Positions 34,153-44,973 of a stretch of 64,000 nucleotides of DNA are shown here, piece by piece. The notes below the pieces were generated by a model, which saw only the letters and a list, made by a program, of their open reading frames with translations, made no database searches and had not been told where the DNA came from. The position numbers and the translations under genes are program-made. This DNA comes from Albugo candida (taxonomy: Eukaryota; Oomycota; Peronosporomycetes; Albuginales): positions 1-64,000 of the forward strand of contig JBDOQK010000077.1 of NCBI GenBank assembly GCA_040437565.1. Reading direction: 5' to 3'. Every line of letters begins with the position of its first letter. Within the stretch, counting starts at the first letter, position 1.

Positions 34153-36951
34153 TCAGATCTCAATATCGCGACGTTGTGGAGGCCGAATGTGTCGCATTGT
34201 CGACCCCAAATTCGTCGGTTTGAATGGTGCCAACGCTCCGTACGGCTTTGGAATTGGAAAATGATCTGGAACGTATGCGGTAGGTCGCGTTTCGGCGGTC
34301 GAATGGATCGGTGTGGATGAATTCTCAGAGTGTAAAGCAGCAGTTTTCTGTTGTGCTTTGATCTCTCTCATCTGCTGTTCATTCCATTTTTGTTGCTGAA
34401 GCCTTACGAGCTGTTGCATCGCATCCAAAGTCGGTGGATTTCCATTCGTCACATTCCGTTGACACATTTCCAATTCTTCAAGACTCGCTTTCTTCTCCTG
34501 ATGAAGCTTCATGGCGGTCGCCTGATACATCGACAATTCCGAAACAAGTGCCATCATACGTCGTGTCGTGTCTTTGAGTTTGGATTGGAATGTGTTCACC
34601 TGCTTGGCGACTTGCAATGTCTCGCCTCGACGTTCGCACGCTTCGATGCGCAATGCATCCGATAATTTGGTGACTTCATCGAGCACCAAATCTTTCTCCA
34701 GCAATTGTTCCTTTTTACGACTCAGACGTTCTTCCATATGTATCAATTTCGATTGAAGCGCTTCCTCCGTCGGATCAAAACCTTTCAATGCTCGCCAACG
34801 TTCCGAATTGGTTGGTGTCTCGAGATCGCGACACAAAAACGCAGTCGTTTGATTCTCTTCTTCCAATTCCTTTTGCAATTCCGAAATACGAAAAATCAAT
34901 TGTGAAATTTGTGGCAATTTCAAACGGAAAATGACATTTTGTCTTTCGATATTTTGCATTTCCAACCGCAATTGTCGATATTTCTTCTCCAATTCGGTCA
35001 ATTGGATGTCATTCTCACGCAACTCCTTCTTCTGCGTGCATTCTTCCGCATACAATCGTTCCAATTCATCTTTCCAATGTCTCCATTCCGCATGGACGCG
35101 ATTCCGACCTTCCACAGCAATGTCAAAGCTTTTTTTCAGCCGTATCAGTTCCTTTTCCGCGCTGCAAAGAATCGAATTCAATTTTTCAATCTCAATCATT
35201 TGCTGTTCGATGGTCTCTTGTTTGTGGCGATATAATTCCTGGCATTTATCGCTTTCCAAACGCAATCCGTCACGAGCACTTTTCGCATTGGTATGTGTCA
35301 ATCGTTCTTTCATCAAAGCGGTGTCTTTGGTCAGCGATTCATTTCGAAGCACATGGACTTCATTTTGAAGAATTTTGATCTTCTCACGCATTTCCGCGAT
35401 CGCTTGGGAAGAAGCTTGGATCAGATTCACATATTTGTTACGTTCGTGTTTGAGGAGATCGTACAGCGCCGAAAATGATTTCATCTGTGCGTGCTTCTCG
35501 TTCCATTGTTTCGCCATATCGAAAATCAAAAGCTCGCGCATGTGAAGTTGTCGTTCGACTGCTTTTTGTGCGTCGATTGCCATGGAAACCTCACGCGATT
35601 TCATCGTATGCTGTTCCAACAATAACGCCAGCAATTTCCGTTGTTTGGTTTCCTCACGACTCCAAATGACCCCATCCGCTTCCAATTGCGCTATCGCCAT
35701 ATTCAACGTCTCGAGCTCTATTTGATATCGATTTCCACCGGATTCCTGCTCCACCATTCGACGTGCAAGCATATCGCATTCTCGCTTCATTTCCAATTGT
35801 TTGGTTTCGTTACGCGCATTTTCACCACAGAGAGAATTCAATTGATGCGTTGCGTCGACAATTTGTGATTTGAGATTCGGTAAAAGCGCTTTTTGTGCAT
35901 CCAATTGCCCAATTTGCTTTTTCAGTTCTCTTTTCACATTGTCAAAGAGTTTCTGCAGCTTTGATAGTCGATCTCGTTCATGACGATCCTCCATGACGAC
36001 CTGTTTCATTGCCAATTCCAGCCGAGCTTTCTCACCCAATTGATGCACATACGCGTTCTGTTCCTCGCGTAAATGGATACTCACGTGATCCAAATCGCGT
36101 TGACGCTGTTCTGAAGTTTCCCGATGCATTTCCAACTTTTGATACAGATCTTTGAGACATTGTGTCGTGTCTTTGGCTTTGACGCTTTGGGCGTCGAATG
36201 ATTCACTCATTCGATCGAATTGGTGCTGTAAATTGGCAATTTCCACAGTCAATCCGGAGACCGCATTCTGCACAATATCGCCTTGTTTCGTCATTCGTTC
36301 CGGTTCCTGAGACACAATGTACAATTCCGATGCCAATTCCTGGATGGATTTCTCCAAAATCGTATTTTCCGATTGGAAATGATGCACTTTCGATATCAAT
36401 TCCGTCTTCCAATCCGATTCTTTGGCTATTTCTCCATCGAATCGTTCCATTTCCACACGCAATCGACACGTTTGATGATCCAAATCGATACGTTCAGGCT
36501 CCAGAGCTTTGATATGCGCCAATTCAATTGTCTCTTTTTCCATTCGGATTTCAATCAGCTCACGTCCGAGTTCAGACAATTCAAATGTCAGCACCGCATC
36601 GCGATCCACGGAATCCGCCAAATCGCGCAATGCTTTCTCCTGCGCGTGTTCCAAAGCCGTACAACTCGCAACTTGTGCAGCCTTACGAATGGATTGCTTC
36701 TCAGCTCGAATCTTCTCACGCAAAAGGTCAGTGCCAAGTTCTTTGAGCTGTTTCTCCAATTGTTTTTCGCTCTTGTACGTTGTCAACACATTCTCATTCA
36801 CATTCACATACACGTCTTTGTAATAGTCGAAATCCTGGCATGAGATCATTTCCGCTTGATAGTACTGCTCCAGCAACTGGATCGCTGCATGCTGTGACGC
36901 GAGAACAGCTTGGGCATCGGAGGAGGCGTCCCCTTCCTTGTGCTTATCCAT
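34153..36951 (-). CDS. CCDC146: CCDC146-like ciliary/centriolar coiled-coil protein
   Basis: A single exon of 932 aa, coiled coil almost throughout. Two stretches are diagnostic of CCDC146: KHERNKYVNLIQASSQ ... MREKIKILQNEV (about 530-565) and the C-terminal GFDPTEEALQSK ... EERLSRKKEQLLEKDL ... LDEVTKLSD (about 730-775). A Pro-rich tail ends the protein (PIPKPYGALAPFKPTN). CCDC146 is a microtubule-associated protein of centrioles and sperm flagella, so its presence fits an organism with flagellated zoospores. The gene is 63 bp upstream of the PTEN-PH stop codon region on the same strand and 8 bp from the convergent ATPase stop. Confidence 0.88.
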   Translation of the reverse strand: MDKHKEGDASSDAQAVLASQHAAIQLLEQYYQAEMISCQDFDYYKDVYVNVNENVLTTYKSEKQLEKQLKELGTDLLREKIRAEKQSIRKAAQVASCTALEHAQEKALRDLADSVDRDAVLTFELSELGRELIEIRMEKETIELAHIKALEPERIDLDHQTCRLRVEMERFDGEIAKESDWKTELISKVHHFQSENTILEKSIQELASELYIVSQEPERMTKQGDIVQNAVSGLTVEIANLQHQFDRMSESFDAQSVKAKDTTQCLKDLYQKLEMHRETSEQRQRDLDHVSIHLREEQNAYVHQLGEKARLELAMKQVVMEDRHERDRLSKLQKLFDNVKRELKKQIGQLDAQKALLPNLKSQIVDATHQLNSLCGENARNETKQLEMKRECDMLARRMVEQESGGNRYQIELETLNMAIAQLEADGVIWSREETKQRKLLALLLEQHTMKSREVSMAIDAQKAVERQLHMRELLIFDMAKQWNEKHAQMKSFSALYDLLKHERNKYVNLIQASSQAIAEMREKIKILQNEVHVLRNESLTKDTALMKERLTHTNAKSARDGLRLESDKCQELYRHKQETIEQQMIEIEKLNSILCSAEKELIRLKKSFDIAVEGRNRVHAEWRHWKDELERLYAEECTQKKELRENDIQLTELEKKYRQLRLEMQNIERQNVIFRLKLPQISQLIFRISELQKELEEENQTTAFLCRDLETPTNSERWRALKGFDPTEEALQSKLIHMEERLSRKKEQLLEKDLVLDEVTKLSDALRIEACERRGETLQVAKQVNTFQSKLKDTTRRMMALVSELSMYQATAMKLHQEKKASLEELEMCQRNVTNGNPPTLDAMQQLVRLQQQKWNEQQMREIKAQQKTAALHSENSSTPIHSTAETRPTAYVPDHFPIPKPYGALAPFKPTNLGSTMRHIRPPQRRDIEI

Positions 36952-37014
36952 CGCGACGCTATAAAGCCTGAGGTCGTTTCGATTTCGATCCTTTTTTTAG
37001 CTCGGAAACAATTC

Positions 37015-40000
37015 TCAAAATTGAACTTCGCTGACACGTTTTCGCTCGACAATCATTTCAGCGAATGCTAACGGATCGAATTCCATTGCGTCCAATAAAT
37101 TTGGAAATGTCGTTTCCACAATTTCAATCAAAATCTTTTCGACGGAATCCCACGCTTCCATTTCGATCAGATTTGTCAATTTCGAAAATACTTTGGGTTG
37201 TTCACGTAAATATTTCTGCAATTCCTTGGCTTTTTGTAATTCGTCGGCTGTGTACACGTAATCGCTCATTTTCCAATGCTCCAAATCGCGTAAGACGGTC
37301 TCTCGATCCTCAGCACTCATCCCACTCCATTCAAAGTCCTTTTGCGGTGTCGATATCACGTACGTGTCCTTCGATCGATTCCAAGGACGAGGATCACCGT
37401 ATTGCGATTGAGATCGTCGGGTCACATGCGATTCCTTTGGAAGCTGTTGCACGGGCGTCAGCAACTGTGTGGAAGTCGACGAATCGATTGAATTGGGACG
37501 GATGTACGCTTCTTCAGCCTTTGGAACGAAATGACGTCGAGAAACGCCTTGTTCGAGCAGAATACTGTCGGAATATCGACCGCCTGTTGGAGCGCGATGG
37601 AGAAGCATTTCGTGACAGGATTCCTTGGCAAGCACACGTATCCATGCGATCATTTCACTTTCCGTCTCGGCACCAAAGAAATACGTTCGTTGATCTTTCC
37701 ACGGAGGAACGATTTTAAAGTAATGAAGCGACCAATTCCGTGTATTGAGCTCATTCAGACGACATACGTCCACACGAACGCCCTGCAAAAAGACAATCAG
37801 ATCGGAGGAGGGACCCTGTCATTACGTGCCTTCAAATTGATTACACCCAATGGAGTCGGAACGGAGGCGTTCGAATAGTACGTGAGCTTCCCTTCACGAG
37901 CCACAAACCATCGCTGCTTCCAATTCTTCACGAAACCTCCTTGTTTATAAAGCCATCCCATCTGTTGTCCCTGAGTCCGACACACTGTTTCTTCGTGGTT
38001 GACGTGTTTATCGGTGCTGGGAAGAAGAGCAAAACAACTCATTCGTTCGCTTTGAAGTCGTCTATCGTCATGAGAGTCCTCGGAATCCAATGCGTGTGCG
38101 ACTTCCGATGAAGGATCGACTTGTTGGGATTCGATCTCCACGCAACATTCCACGAAAAACGACTCGGGGAACCGATCGCTGTCAGCTGCCTCGTCGACAT
38201 CTGTCTTTCCAAGTCGATACACTGCACACTAAAGCAAATGATGAGATATCGCAATGACTTTTGACGGGGAAACGCACATTTTTCCGCAGAAAACTCGTAT
38301 GAAAACTGAAATGGAACATTTGAACAATGTGTTTGCCCAACATTGTCGACGTATTTGCGTGGAAACAACGGATCAGAATATCGCCCTCAATGTAACAATT
38401 GGTCTGTAGTCAAAATGTCGTCAGCTGATATCCATTTCATTGCGAAACACTCGCACCTCAAACGCAATGATTCCATTATCGTCCGCCACATATGTCTCGA
38501 AAACAGGTCGCTGCCATGAACTATTGTACAAAAGACGAGTCTTTCGATGTTGGAATGGAGCTGGAGATACTTGCAAGAAAGGTGTGCATCCGCCTCGAGG
38601 TGCAGCATCAAAGTCTGGAATCCCGTGCAGAATCACGCGTTTGAGTAGCTACAGCATCACATCAGCCGGGTGTCTCAATAGGAACGTCCTGTGGTAGCGT
38701 ACCAAGCGTTTGGGTGGTAGCAATGCGGGAATACTGGCGACTTGACCTCGCAATTTCCGAAGCATTTTGACAAAGTAATAGATGTAAAGCGCTTGACTGG
38801 GGAATCGGACGCCTTGGCCACGCAGCTGACAGAAATGATCAACGGTGTGGCTGACCATCATGTACATTTCACGTCGACTTTTGAGACTATGGAGACTTCC
38901 ATGCTCCCCAGTCAACAATAGAAAACAAGAGCAAATCACTCCCGTTCTGCCTTTTCCAGCGAGACAATGAGCTACTACGACGTTGTCGGGATGCTGGCAA
39001 GTCCACCGAAGCATATCGTTCATGATTTCGATCAGTAGTTGCAACGGAGGAGGATGATGATCCGGGAAGCCGAATTCCGCGACCTGATAAAATTTGGAGT
39101 AATCGTAGCGGCTGTTAAGTATTATAAAAGAGGAGTAATTAGATATGGGAGGTTAAATTGGAAATAGAGGAGATTAAAGGAAGCGGTGTACCGTTCACTT
39201 AAGTTGTAAACACGATACGAATGCGGATGACGTGAATTGAGGAATTTGGCGACCTCATTGATGTCATTGCGATAGGTTTTCTCGACGCCGGATGCGGGNN
39301 NNNNNNNNNNNNNNNNNNNNNNNNNNNNNNNNNNNNNNNNNNNNNNNNNNNNNNNNNNNNNNNNNNNNNNNNNNNNNNNNNNNNNNNNNNNNNNNNNNGA
39401 TGTTGGAATGGAGCTGGAGATACTTGCAAGAAAGGTGTGCATCCGCCTCGAGGTGCAGCATCAAAGTCTGGAATCCCGTGCAGAATCACGCGTTTGAGTA
39501 GCTACAGCATCACATCAGCCGGGTGTCTCAATAGGAACGTCCTGTGGTAGCGTACCAAGCGTTTGGGTGGTAGCAATGCGGGAATACTGGCGACTTGACC
39601 TCGCAATTTCCGAAGCATTTTGACAAAGTAATAGATGTAAAGCGCTTGACTGGGGAATCGGACGCCTTGGCCACGCAGCTGACAGAAATGATCAACGGTG
39701 TGGCTGACCATCATGTACATTTCACGTCGACTTTTGAGACTATGGAGACTTCCATGCTCCCCAGTCAACAATAGAAAACAAGAGCAAATCACTCCCGTTC
39801 TGCCTTTTCCAGCGAGACAATGAGCTACTACGACGTTGTCGGGATGCTGGCAAGTCCACCGAAGCATATCGTTCATGATTTCGATCAGTAGTTGCAACGG
39901 AGGAGGATGATGATCCGGGAAGCCGAATTCCGCGACCTGATAAAATTTGGAGTAATCGTAGCGGCTGTTAAGTATTATAAAAGAGGAGTAATTAGATATG

Positions 40001-40259
40001 GGAGGTTAAATTGGAAATAGAGGAGATTAAAGGAAGCGGTGTACCGTTCACTTAAGTTGTAAACACGATACGAATGCGGATGACGTGAATTGAGGAATTT
40101 GGCGACCTCATTGATGTCATTGCGATAGGTTTTCTCGACGCCGGATGCGGGATACCCCATTGCGATCAGATTTGGTGTTATGTACGTGAGATCCAAGTCG
40201 AATCCATCACGATTATACCGTCGGCGTGTGCCGGAGACAGCGGCGCGTATTTTTTTCAT
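37015..40259 (-). CDS. PTEN: PTEN-type phosphoinositide 3-phosphatase with C2 and C-terminal PH domain
   Basis: Removes the 3-phosphate from PIP3. Exons: 40259-40045, 39964-39556, 39501-39399 continued (after collapsing the duplication) at 38545-38457, 38403-38278, 38228-37830 and 37782-37015. Introns are 80, 54, 53, 49 and 47 nt; the model is 702 aa. Start [15 protein letters not shown] aligns with the PTEN N terminus. Catalytic loop [10 protein letters not shown] has Cys121/Arg127, with general-acid Asp89 in FPDHHPP. Lys125 of human PTEN, which contacts lipid phosphate, is Leu here. The C2 domain spans about 210-340 ([24 protein letters not shown]). A PH domain follows at about 404-505 ([19 protein letters not shown]), then a helical tail. 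The intron between exons 5 and 6 best fits GC-AG. Part of exon 1 and all of exon 2 recur between 38603 and 39298. Confidence 0.93.
38546..40151. repeat. Gap-flanking exact direct duplication, 753 bp
   Basis: Positions 38546-39298 and 39399-40151 are identical, separated by exactly 100 N (39299-39398). The segment covers part of exon 1, exon 2 and part of exon 3 of the PTEN-PH gene. Collapsing it yields one open, correctly spliced gene; leaving it would duplicate the catalytic exon. Confidence 0.92.
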
Positions 40260-40639
40260 CCGATTTATTTGTTGCGACGCTCTTCTCGAGTCTGCTGAAT
40301 TGACTTTTGCTCGATTGATAATTTGGGTTATAACATATGTACCGGATACTAATTGTGACAGATAATAAAGTGTATGTTCAGTTGTTACCGTACGGTCATA
40401 CCAATAGTATGTGCCCTCCCAATAATGATGGCTGATCACAGCATAACCGCGATCAGTAACGTATTCACCGTTAGAAGTTTGGCTTTTTTTTTTCTCAGCA
40501 TTCTCTCAAATTTGCCCAAGGGATTCTTCTATACGCGAGGTTCTTTTTCAGGTGTAATATTATTCACTTGGACGTCCCGTTTCTAAGGTTCGGGCTAAGG
40601 GTTTTATATAAACTTGAGTTACTACTCTCCATCGAACAA

Positions 40640-40712
40640 GTCAGCGTAGTGTAGTGGTTATCACATCTGCCTTACACGCAGAAGGTCGCCGGTTCGATCC
40701 CGGCCGTTGATA
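40640..40712 (+). tRNA. tRNA-Val (anticodon TAC)
   Basis: Cloverleaf: acceptor GTCAGCG with CGTTGAT (two G-U pairs), anticodon stem TCTGC/GCAGA around loop CTTACAC with TAC at 40673-40675, T arm GCCGG-TTCGATC-CCGGC, discriminator A40712. The length is 73 nt with no intron. A short T run (40717-40720) follows as a possible Pol III terminator. Confidence 0.93.
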
Positions 40713-40731
40713 TGATTTTACATTTTTATCG

Positions 40732-42358
40732 TCAAATGCATTTCATTTTTGCAAGCTGTCGCATCATATTTTTCTGATGTGACTCGTTTGTGCCACCACC
40801 GATCTCAAGCAATTTGGCATCCCTCCAAAGACGCTCCACGACATAATCTCCAATGTACCCATTACCTCCAAGAGTCTGAATAGCTCGATCGGCGATGCGT
40901 TTCGCCATATGACCGCAATATAACTTGACTCCATCGCAATCCAGAGAATCTTCCGCTGAATCTAGAGCGAGATTTCTATAGAGCAGTCAGTGACAATCTT
41001 CATTCGATATTTCGTGAGTACCGCGCTACTTGATACACATACGAACGTCCAGCCATAAACTCGGCGTACGACTCACTGATGCTTTTCTGGATTTGACCAA
41101 AACTGTTGAGTGATTGTCCAAATGCTTGCCGTTCCTGCCAATACCAAAATAAGAGTGAAAAGATGATGGCAGAAAAGGTTTTATACTTTGGCGTAGTCAT
41201 TCATGATCTGGAGGGAGCGTCGTGCAATTCCCAAACTCATTGCCGCTAAAGTAACGCGTTCAATCTTGAGGTTTCGCATCATATACACAACTGCATCGTC
41301 CTCTTTCCCAATCAAATTCTCAATTGGAACTTTGCAGTCTTGGAATACCAATTCTGCTGTGTTGGATGCTCGCATTCCGCATTTATTCTAAAAAGATGTA
41401 CACCGTGAAACTGCAAATATGAAGTTGAAGGATCGTCTAGTTGCCTTGATGCGCTGACCGAGTGAAAATCCTTCGAATCCTTTCTCCACAATAAAGCAGG
41501 AAATATTCTTTCGATTCGTGTTGGATTCACCAGTTCGGGCATACACCAGAAAGTAATCGCCCAACTCTGTATCGTTAAGAGCTCCATTCGTGATCCACAT
41601 CCTACAAATTACATTACCATTAGGCATTTCATCACATTATATCGAGAAAGTCCTTACTTGGATCCATTGAGAAGGTAATAGTCCCCGCATCTCGATAGCT
41701 TTGCATGAGTGCTCATTCCAAGTACATCCGTTCCGACTGAAGGCTCACTCATACCCATTCCACAAATCTTTTCGCCTGCGCAAGCTTGTGGGAGATACTT
41801 TACACACTGCTGTTCATTTCCATTTTGCGCCAAATTGTTCACAAACAGCATCGAATGAGCCAAATACGACAGACAGAATGCCGGATCACTGGATGCTAAC
41901 TCTTCATGAGCAATGACTGCTGCAGTAGCATCCATATTTGATCCTCCATACCTATTCATATCAATCAGTTCAACGATTGGATTATGAATTACTCGCTTTT
42001 CTGGCGTTGTTATGCCCAATAATCCAAGTGCTCCAAGCTCTCGAAATAAATTGCTGTTGAATTTCTCGTCACAATTGAAGGAAAGAGCCTGCATTCGACA
42101 TTTTAGTGGATGAAGAGGGTTGGCGGAATGATATTTCTACCTGCGGCTCGACCTTTTCTCTGACGAAATCTTCCAACATTTCGCGAAGGGATTTATGCTC
42201 TTGGCGCGGCGTAAATAGTCCAAAATCATTGCAGAGTTTTGAATTCTACAAATCTACACTTTATGCATTTGAGAAAATCGCAAGGAATCGGGCTTAACCC
42301 TTCTGCACGCAAAGGAAAAGCGTTGCTTTCGGAAGCTTTTCGTCGCGAATTTTCTCAT
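40732..42358 (-). CDS. IVD: Isovaleryl-CoA dehydrogenase, redundant assembly copy
   Basis: Base-for-base identical to the gene at 43112-44738, shifted by 2380 bp. Exons are 42358-42299, 42245-42141, 42088-41658, 41601-41445, 41387-41187, 41134-41022 and 40975-40732. It lies left of an N gap with a fold-back and probably represents the same locus. See the other copy for function. Confidence 0.6.
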
Positions 42359-42593
42359 TGAAGTTCAATTCACTAGGTTCTTTAGGTACAGGCAACGAAC
42401 TTTGTTACATTCGCATGCTGACCCGATGGAAATGACAGCTTCGTATGCTGATATAATGCATTTCCAAGGGACCCACGCAGTATTTTTATCATTTCGATGC
42501 CTATACACGCAACTCGCACGTCCAAGACATTCCGTGTCGAAATCTGATTTATATGTACCATATTTCCTGTATAATCTAATATCACACCACCAG

Positions 42594-42935
42594 ATGACAT
42601 CTCAATCATTCATGCGCGTCGATAATGTATCTGTGTATCAGCTCTTGGCGTTCGTTTTGCTACTAGTACTATTAAGCTCCTGGCTATTATCGAATATATC
42701 AAACATCCAATTTATCTCAAGACGCTTTTTTCCCGGGAAACAAAACACTGTCTTACTGGTGGGACCCGCAAATGCTGGCAAAACAGCTCTTCTTCATTTC
42801 TTACGGCATGGAGTGGAAGTTGCCACAGTAACATCCATGAAAGAAAACGACTGCAGCATTTCACTACACTCCACCCTGAAAACGACACCCGACACAAAAC
42901 AGCTCCATATAATCGATTTCCCCGGTCACGAACGT
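42594..42935 (+). other. Redundant first-exon fragment of SRPRB (assembly copy)
   Basis: Identical to 44974-45315, most of exon 1 of the SRP-receptor beta gene. It breaks off eight bases before the exon end, where the sequence turns into its own reverse complement. Not a separate gene. Confidence 0.85.
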
Positions 42936-43005
42936 ACTTGCGTAGACGTTCGTGACCGGGGAAATCGATTATATGGAGCTGTTTTGTGTCGGGTGTCGTT
43001 TTCAG
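42932..43005. repeat. 74-nt fold-back inversion next to a gap
   Basis: These 74 bases are the exact reverse complement of 45256-45329 and follow directly on the forward copy of most of the same bases, turning at an ACGT. The length equals that of the fold-back at 61374-61447, which suggests an artefact of read length rather than a natural palindrome. Confidence 0.85.
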
Positions 43006-43111
43006 NNNNNNNNNNNNNNNNNNNNNNNNNNNNNNNNNNNNNNNNNNNNNNNNNNNNNNNNNNNNNNNNNNNNNNNNNNNNNNNNNNNNNNNNNNNNNNN
43101 NNNNNTTATCG

Positions 43112-44738
43112 TCAAATGCATTTCATTTTTGCAAGCTGTCGCATCATATTTTTCTGATGTGACTCGTTTGTGCCACCACCGATCTCAAGCAATTTGGCAT
43201 CCCTCCAAAGACGCTCCACGACATAATCTCCAATGTACCCATTACCTCCAAGAGTCTGAATAGCTCGATCGGCGATGCGTTTCGCCATATGACCGCAATA
43301 TAACTTGACTCCATCGCAATCCAGAGAATCTTCCGCTGAATCTAGAGCGAGATTTCTATAGAGCAGTCAGTGACAATCTTCATTCGATATTTCGTGAGTA
43401 CCGCGCTACTTGATACACATACGAACGTCCAGCCATAAACTCGGCGTACGACTCACTGATGCTTTTCTGGATTTGACCAAAACTGTTGAGTGATTGTCCA
43501 AATGCTTGCCGTTCCTGCCAATACCAAAATAAGAGTGAAAAGATGATGGCAGAAAAGGTTTTATACTTTGGCGTAGTCATTCATGATCTGGAGGGAGCGT
43601 CGTGCAATTCCCAAACTCATTGCCGCTAAAGTAACGCGTTCAATCTTGAGGTTTCGCATCATATACACAACTGCATCGTCCTCTTTCCCAATCAAATTCT
43701 CAATTGGAACTTTGCAGTCTTGGAATACCAATTCTGCTGTGTTGGATGCTCGCATTCCGCATTTATTCTAAAAAGATGTACACCGTGAAACTGCAAATAT
43801 GAAGTTGAAGGATCGTCTAGTTGCCTTGATGCGCTGACCGAGTGAAAATCCTTCGAATCCTTTCTCCACAATAAAGCAGGAAATATTCTTTCGATTCGTG
43901 TTGGATTCACCAGTTCGGGCATACACCAGAAAGTAATCGCCCAACTCTGTATCGTTAAGAGCTCCATTCGTGATCCACATCCTACAAATTACATTACCAT
44001 TAGGCATTTCATCACATTATATCGAGAAAGTCCTTACTTGGATCCATTGAGAAGGTAATAGTCCCCGCATCTCGATAGCTTTGCATGAGTGCTCATTCCA
44101 AGTACATCCGTTCCGACTGAAGGCTCACTCATACCCATTCCACAAATCTTTTCGCCTGCGCAAGCTTGTGGGAGATACTTTACACACTGCTGTTCATTTC
44201 CATTTTGCGCCAAATTGTTCACAAACAGCATCGAATGAGCCAAATACGACAGACAGAATGCCGGATCACTGGATGCTAACTCTTCATGAGCAATGACTGC
44301 TGCAGTAGCATCCATATTTGATCCTCCATACCTATTCATATCAATCAGTTCAACGATTGGATTATGAATTACTCGCTTTTCTGGCGTTGTTATGCCCAAT
44401 AATCCAAGTGCTCCAAGCTCTCGAAATAAATTGCTGTTGAATTTCTCGTCACAATTGAAGGAAAGAGCCTGCATTCGACATTTTAGTGGATGAAGAGGGT
44501 TGGCGGAATGATATTTCTACCTGCGGCTCGACCTTTTCTCTGACGAAATCTTCCAACATTTCGCGAAGGGATTTATGCTCTTGGCGCGGCGTAAATAGTC
44601 CAAAATCATTGCAGAGTTTTGAATTCTACAAATCTACACTTTATGCATTTGAGAAAATCGCAAGGAATCGGGCTTAACCCTTCTGCACGCAAAGGAAAAG
44701 CGTTGCTTTCGGAAGCTTTTCGTCGCGAATTTTCTCAT
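43112..44738 (-). CDS. IVD: Isovaleryl-CoA dehydrogenase, mitochondrial
   Basis: An FAD acyl-CoA dehydrogenase that converts isovaleryl-CoA to 3-methylcrotonyl-CoA in leucine breakdown. Seven exons (44738-44679, 44625-44521, 44468-44038, 43981-43825, 43767-43567, 43514-43402, 43355-43112) with introns of 53, 52, 56, 57, 52 and 46 nt encode 436 aa. The first exon is a 20-aa Arg/Lys/Phe-rich mitochondrial presequence. Seen: MSEPSVGTD and KMWITNG (FAD/substrate region), KIERVTLA with the Glu at the IVD-specific base position, QTLGGNGYI, and EIGGGTNES where other acyl-CoA dehydrogenases carry the catalytic Glu. That combination separates IVD from short- and medium-chain enzymes. The fourth intron (43768-43824) begins with GC, not GT. 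Confidence 0.93.
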
Positions 44739-44973
44739 TGAAGTTCAATTCACTAGGTTCTTTAGGTACAGGCAACGAACTTTGTTACATTCGCATGCTG
44801 ACCCGATGGAAATGACAGCTTCGTATGCTGATATAATGCATTTCCAAGGGACCCACGCAGTATTTTTATCATTTCGATGCCTATACACGCAACTCGCACG
44901 TCCAAGACATTCCGTGTCGAAATCTGATTTATATGTACCATATTTCCTGTATAATCTAATATCACACCACCAG

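Noticed and set aside
39502-39513. In-frame stop (TAG) in the PTEN gene, suggesting a pseudogene
   Set aside because: A 54-nt GT-AG intron (39502-39555) in the right phase removes it and improves the fit to the PTEN family.
40260-40439. N-terminal extension of PTEN by about 60 residues
   Set aside because: The open frame upstream has no ATG, and the Met at 40259 matches the normal start of PTEN proteins.
42890-43005. Natural inverted repeat or hairpin element
   Set aside because: The inverted segment has the same 74-nt length as the one at 61374 and ends at a gap, which points to assembly rather than biology.
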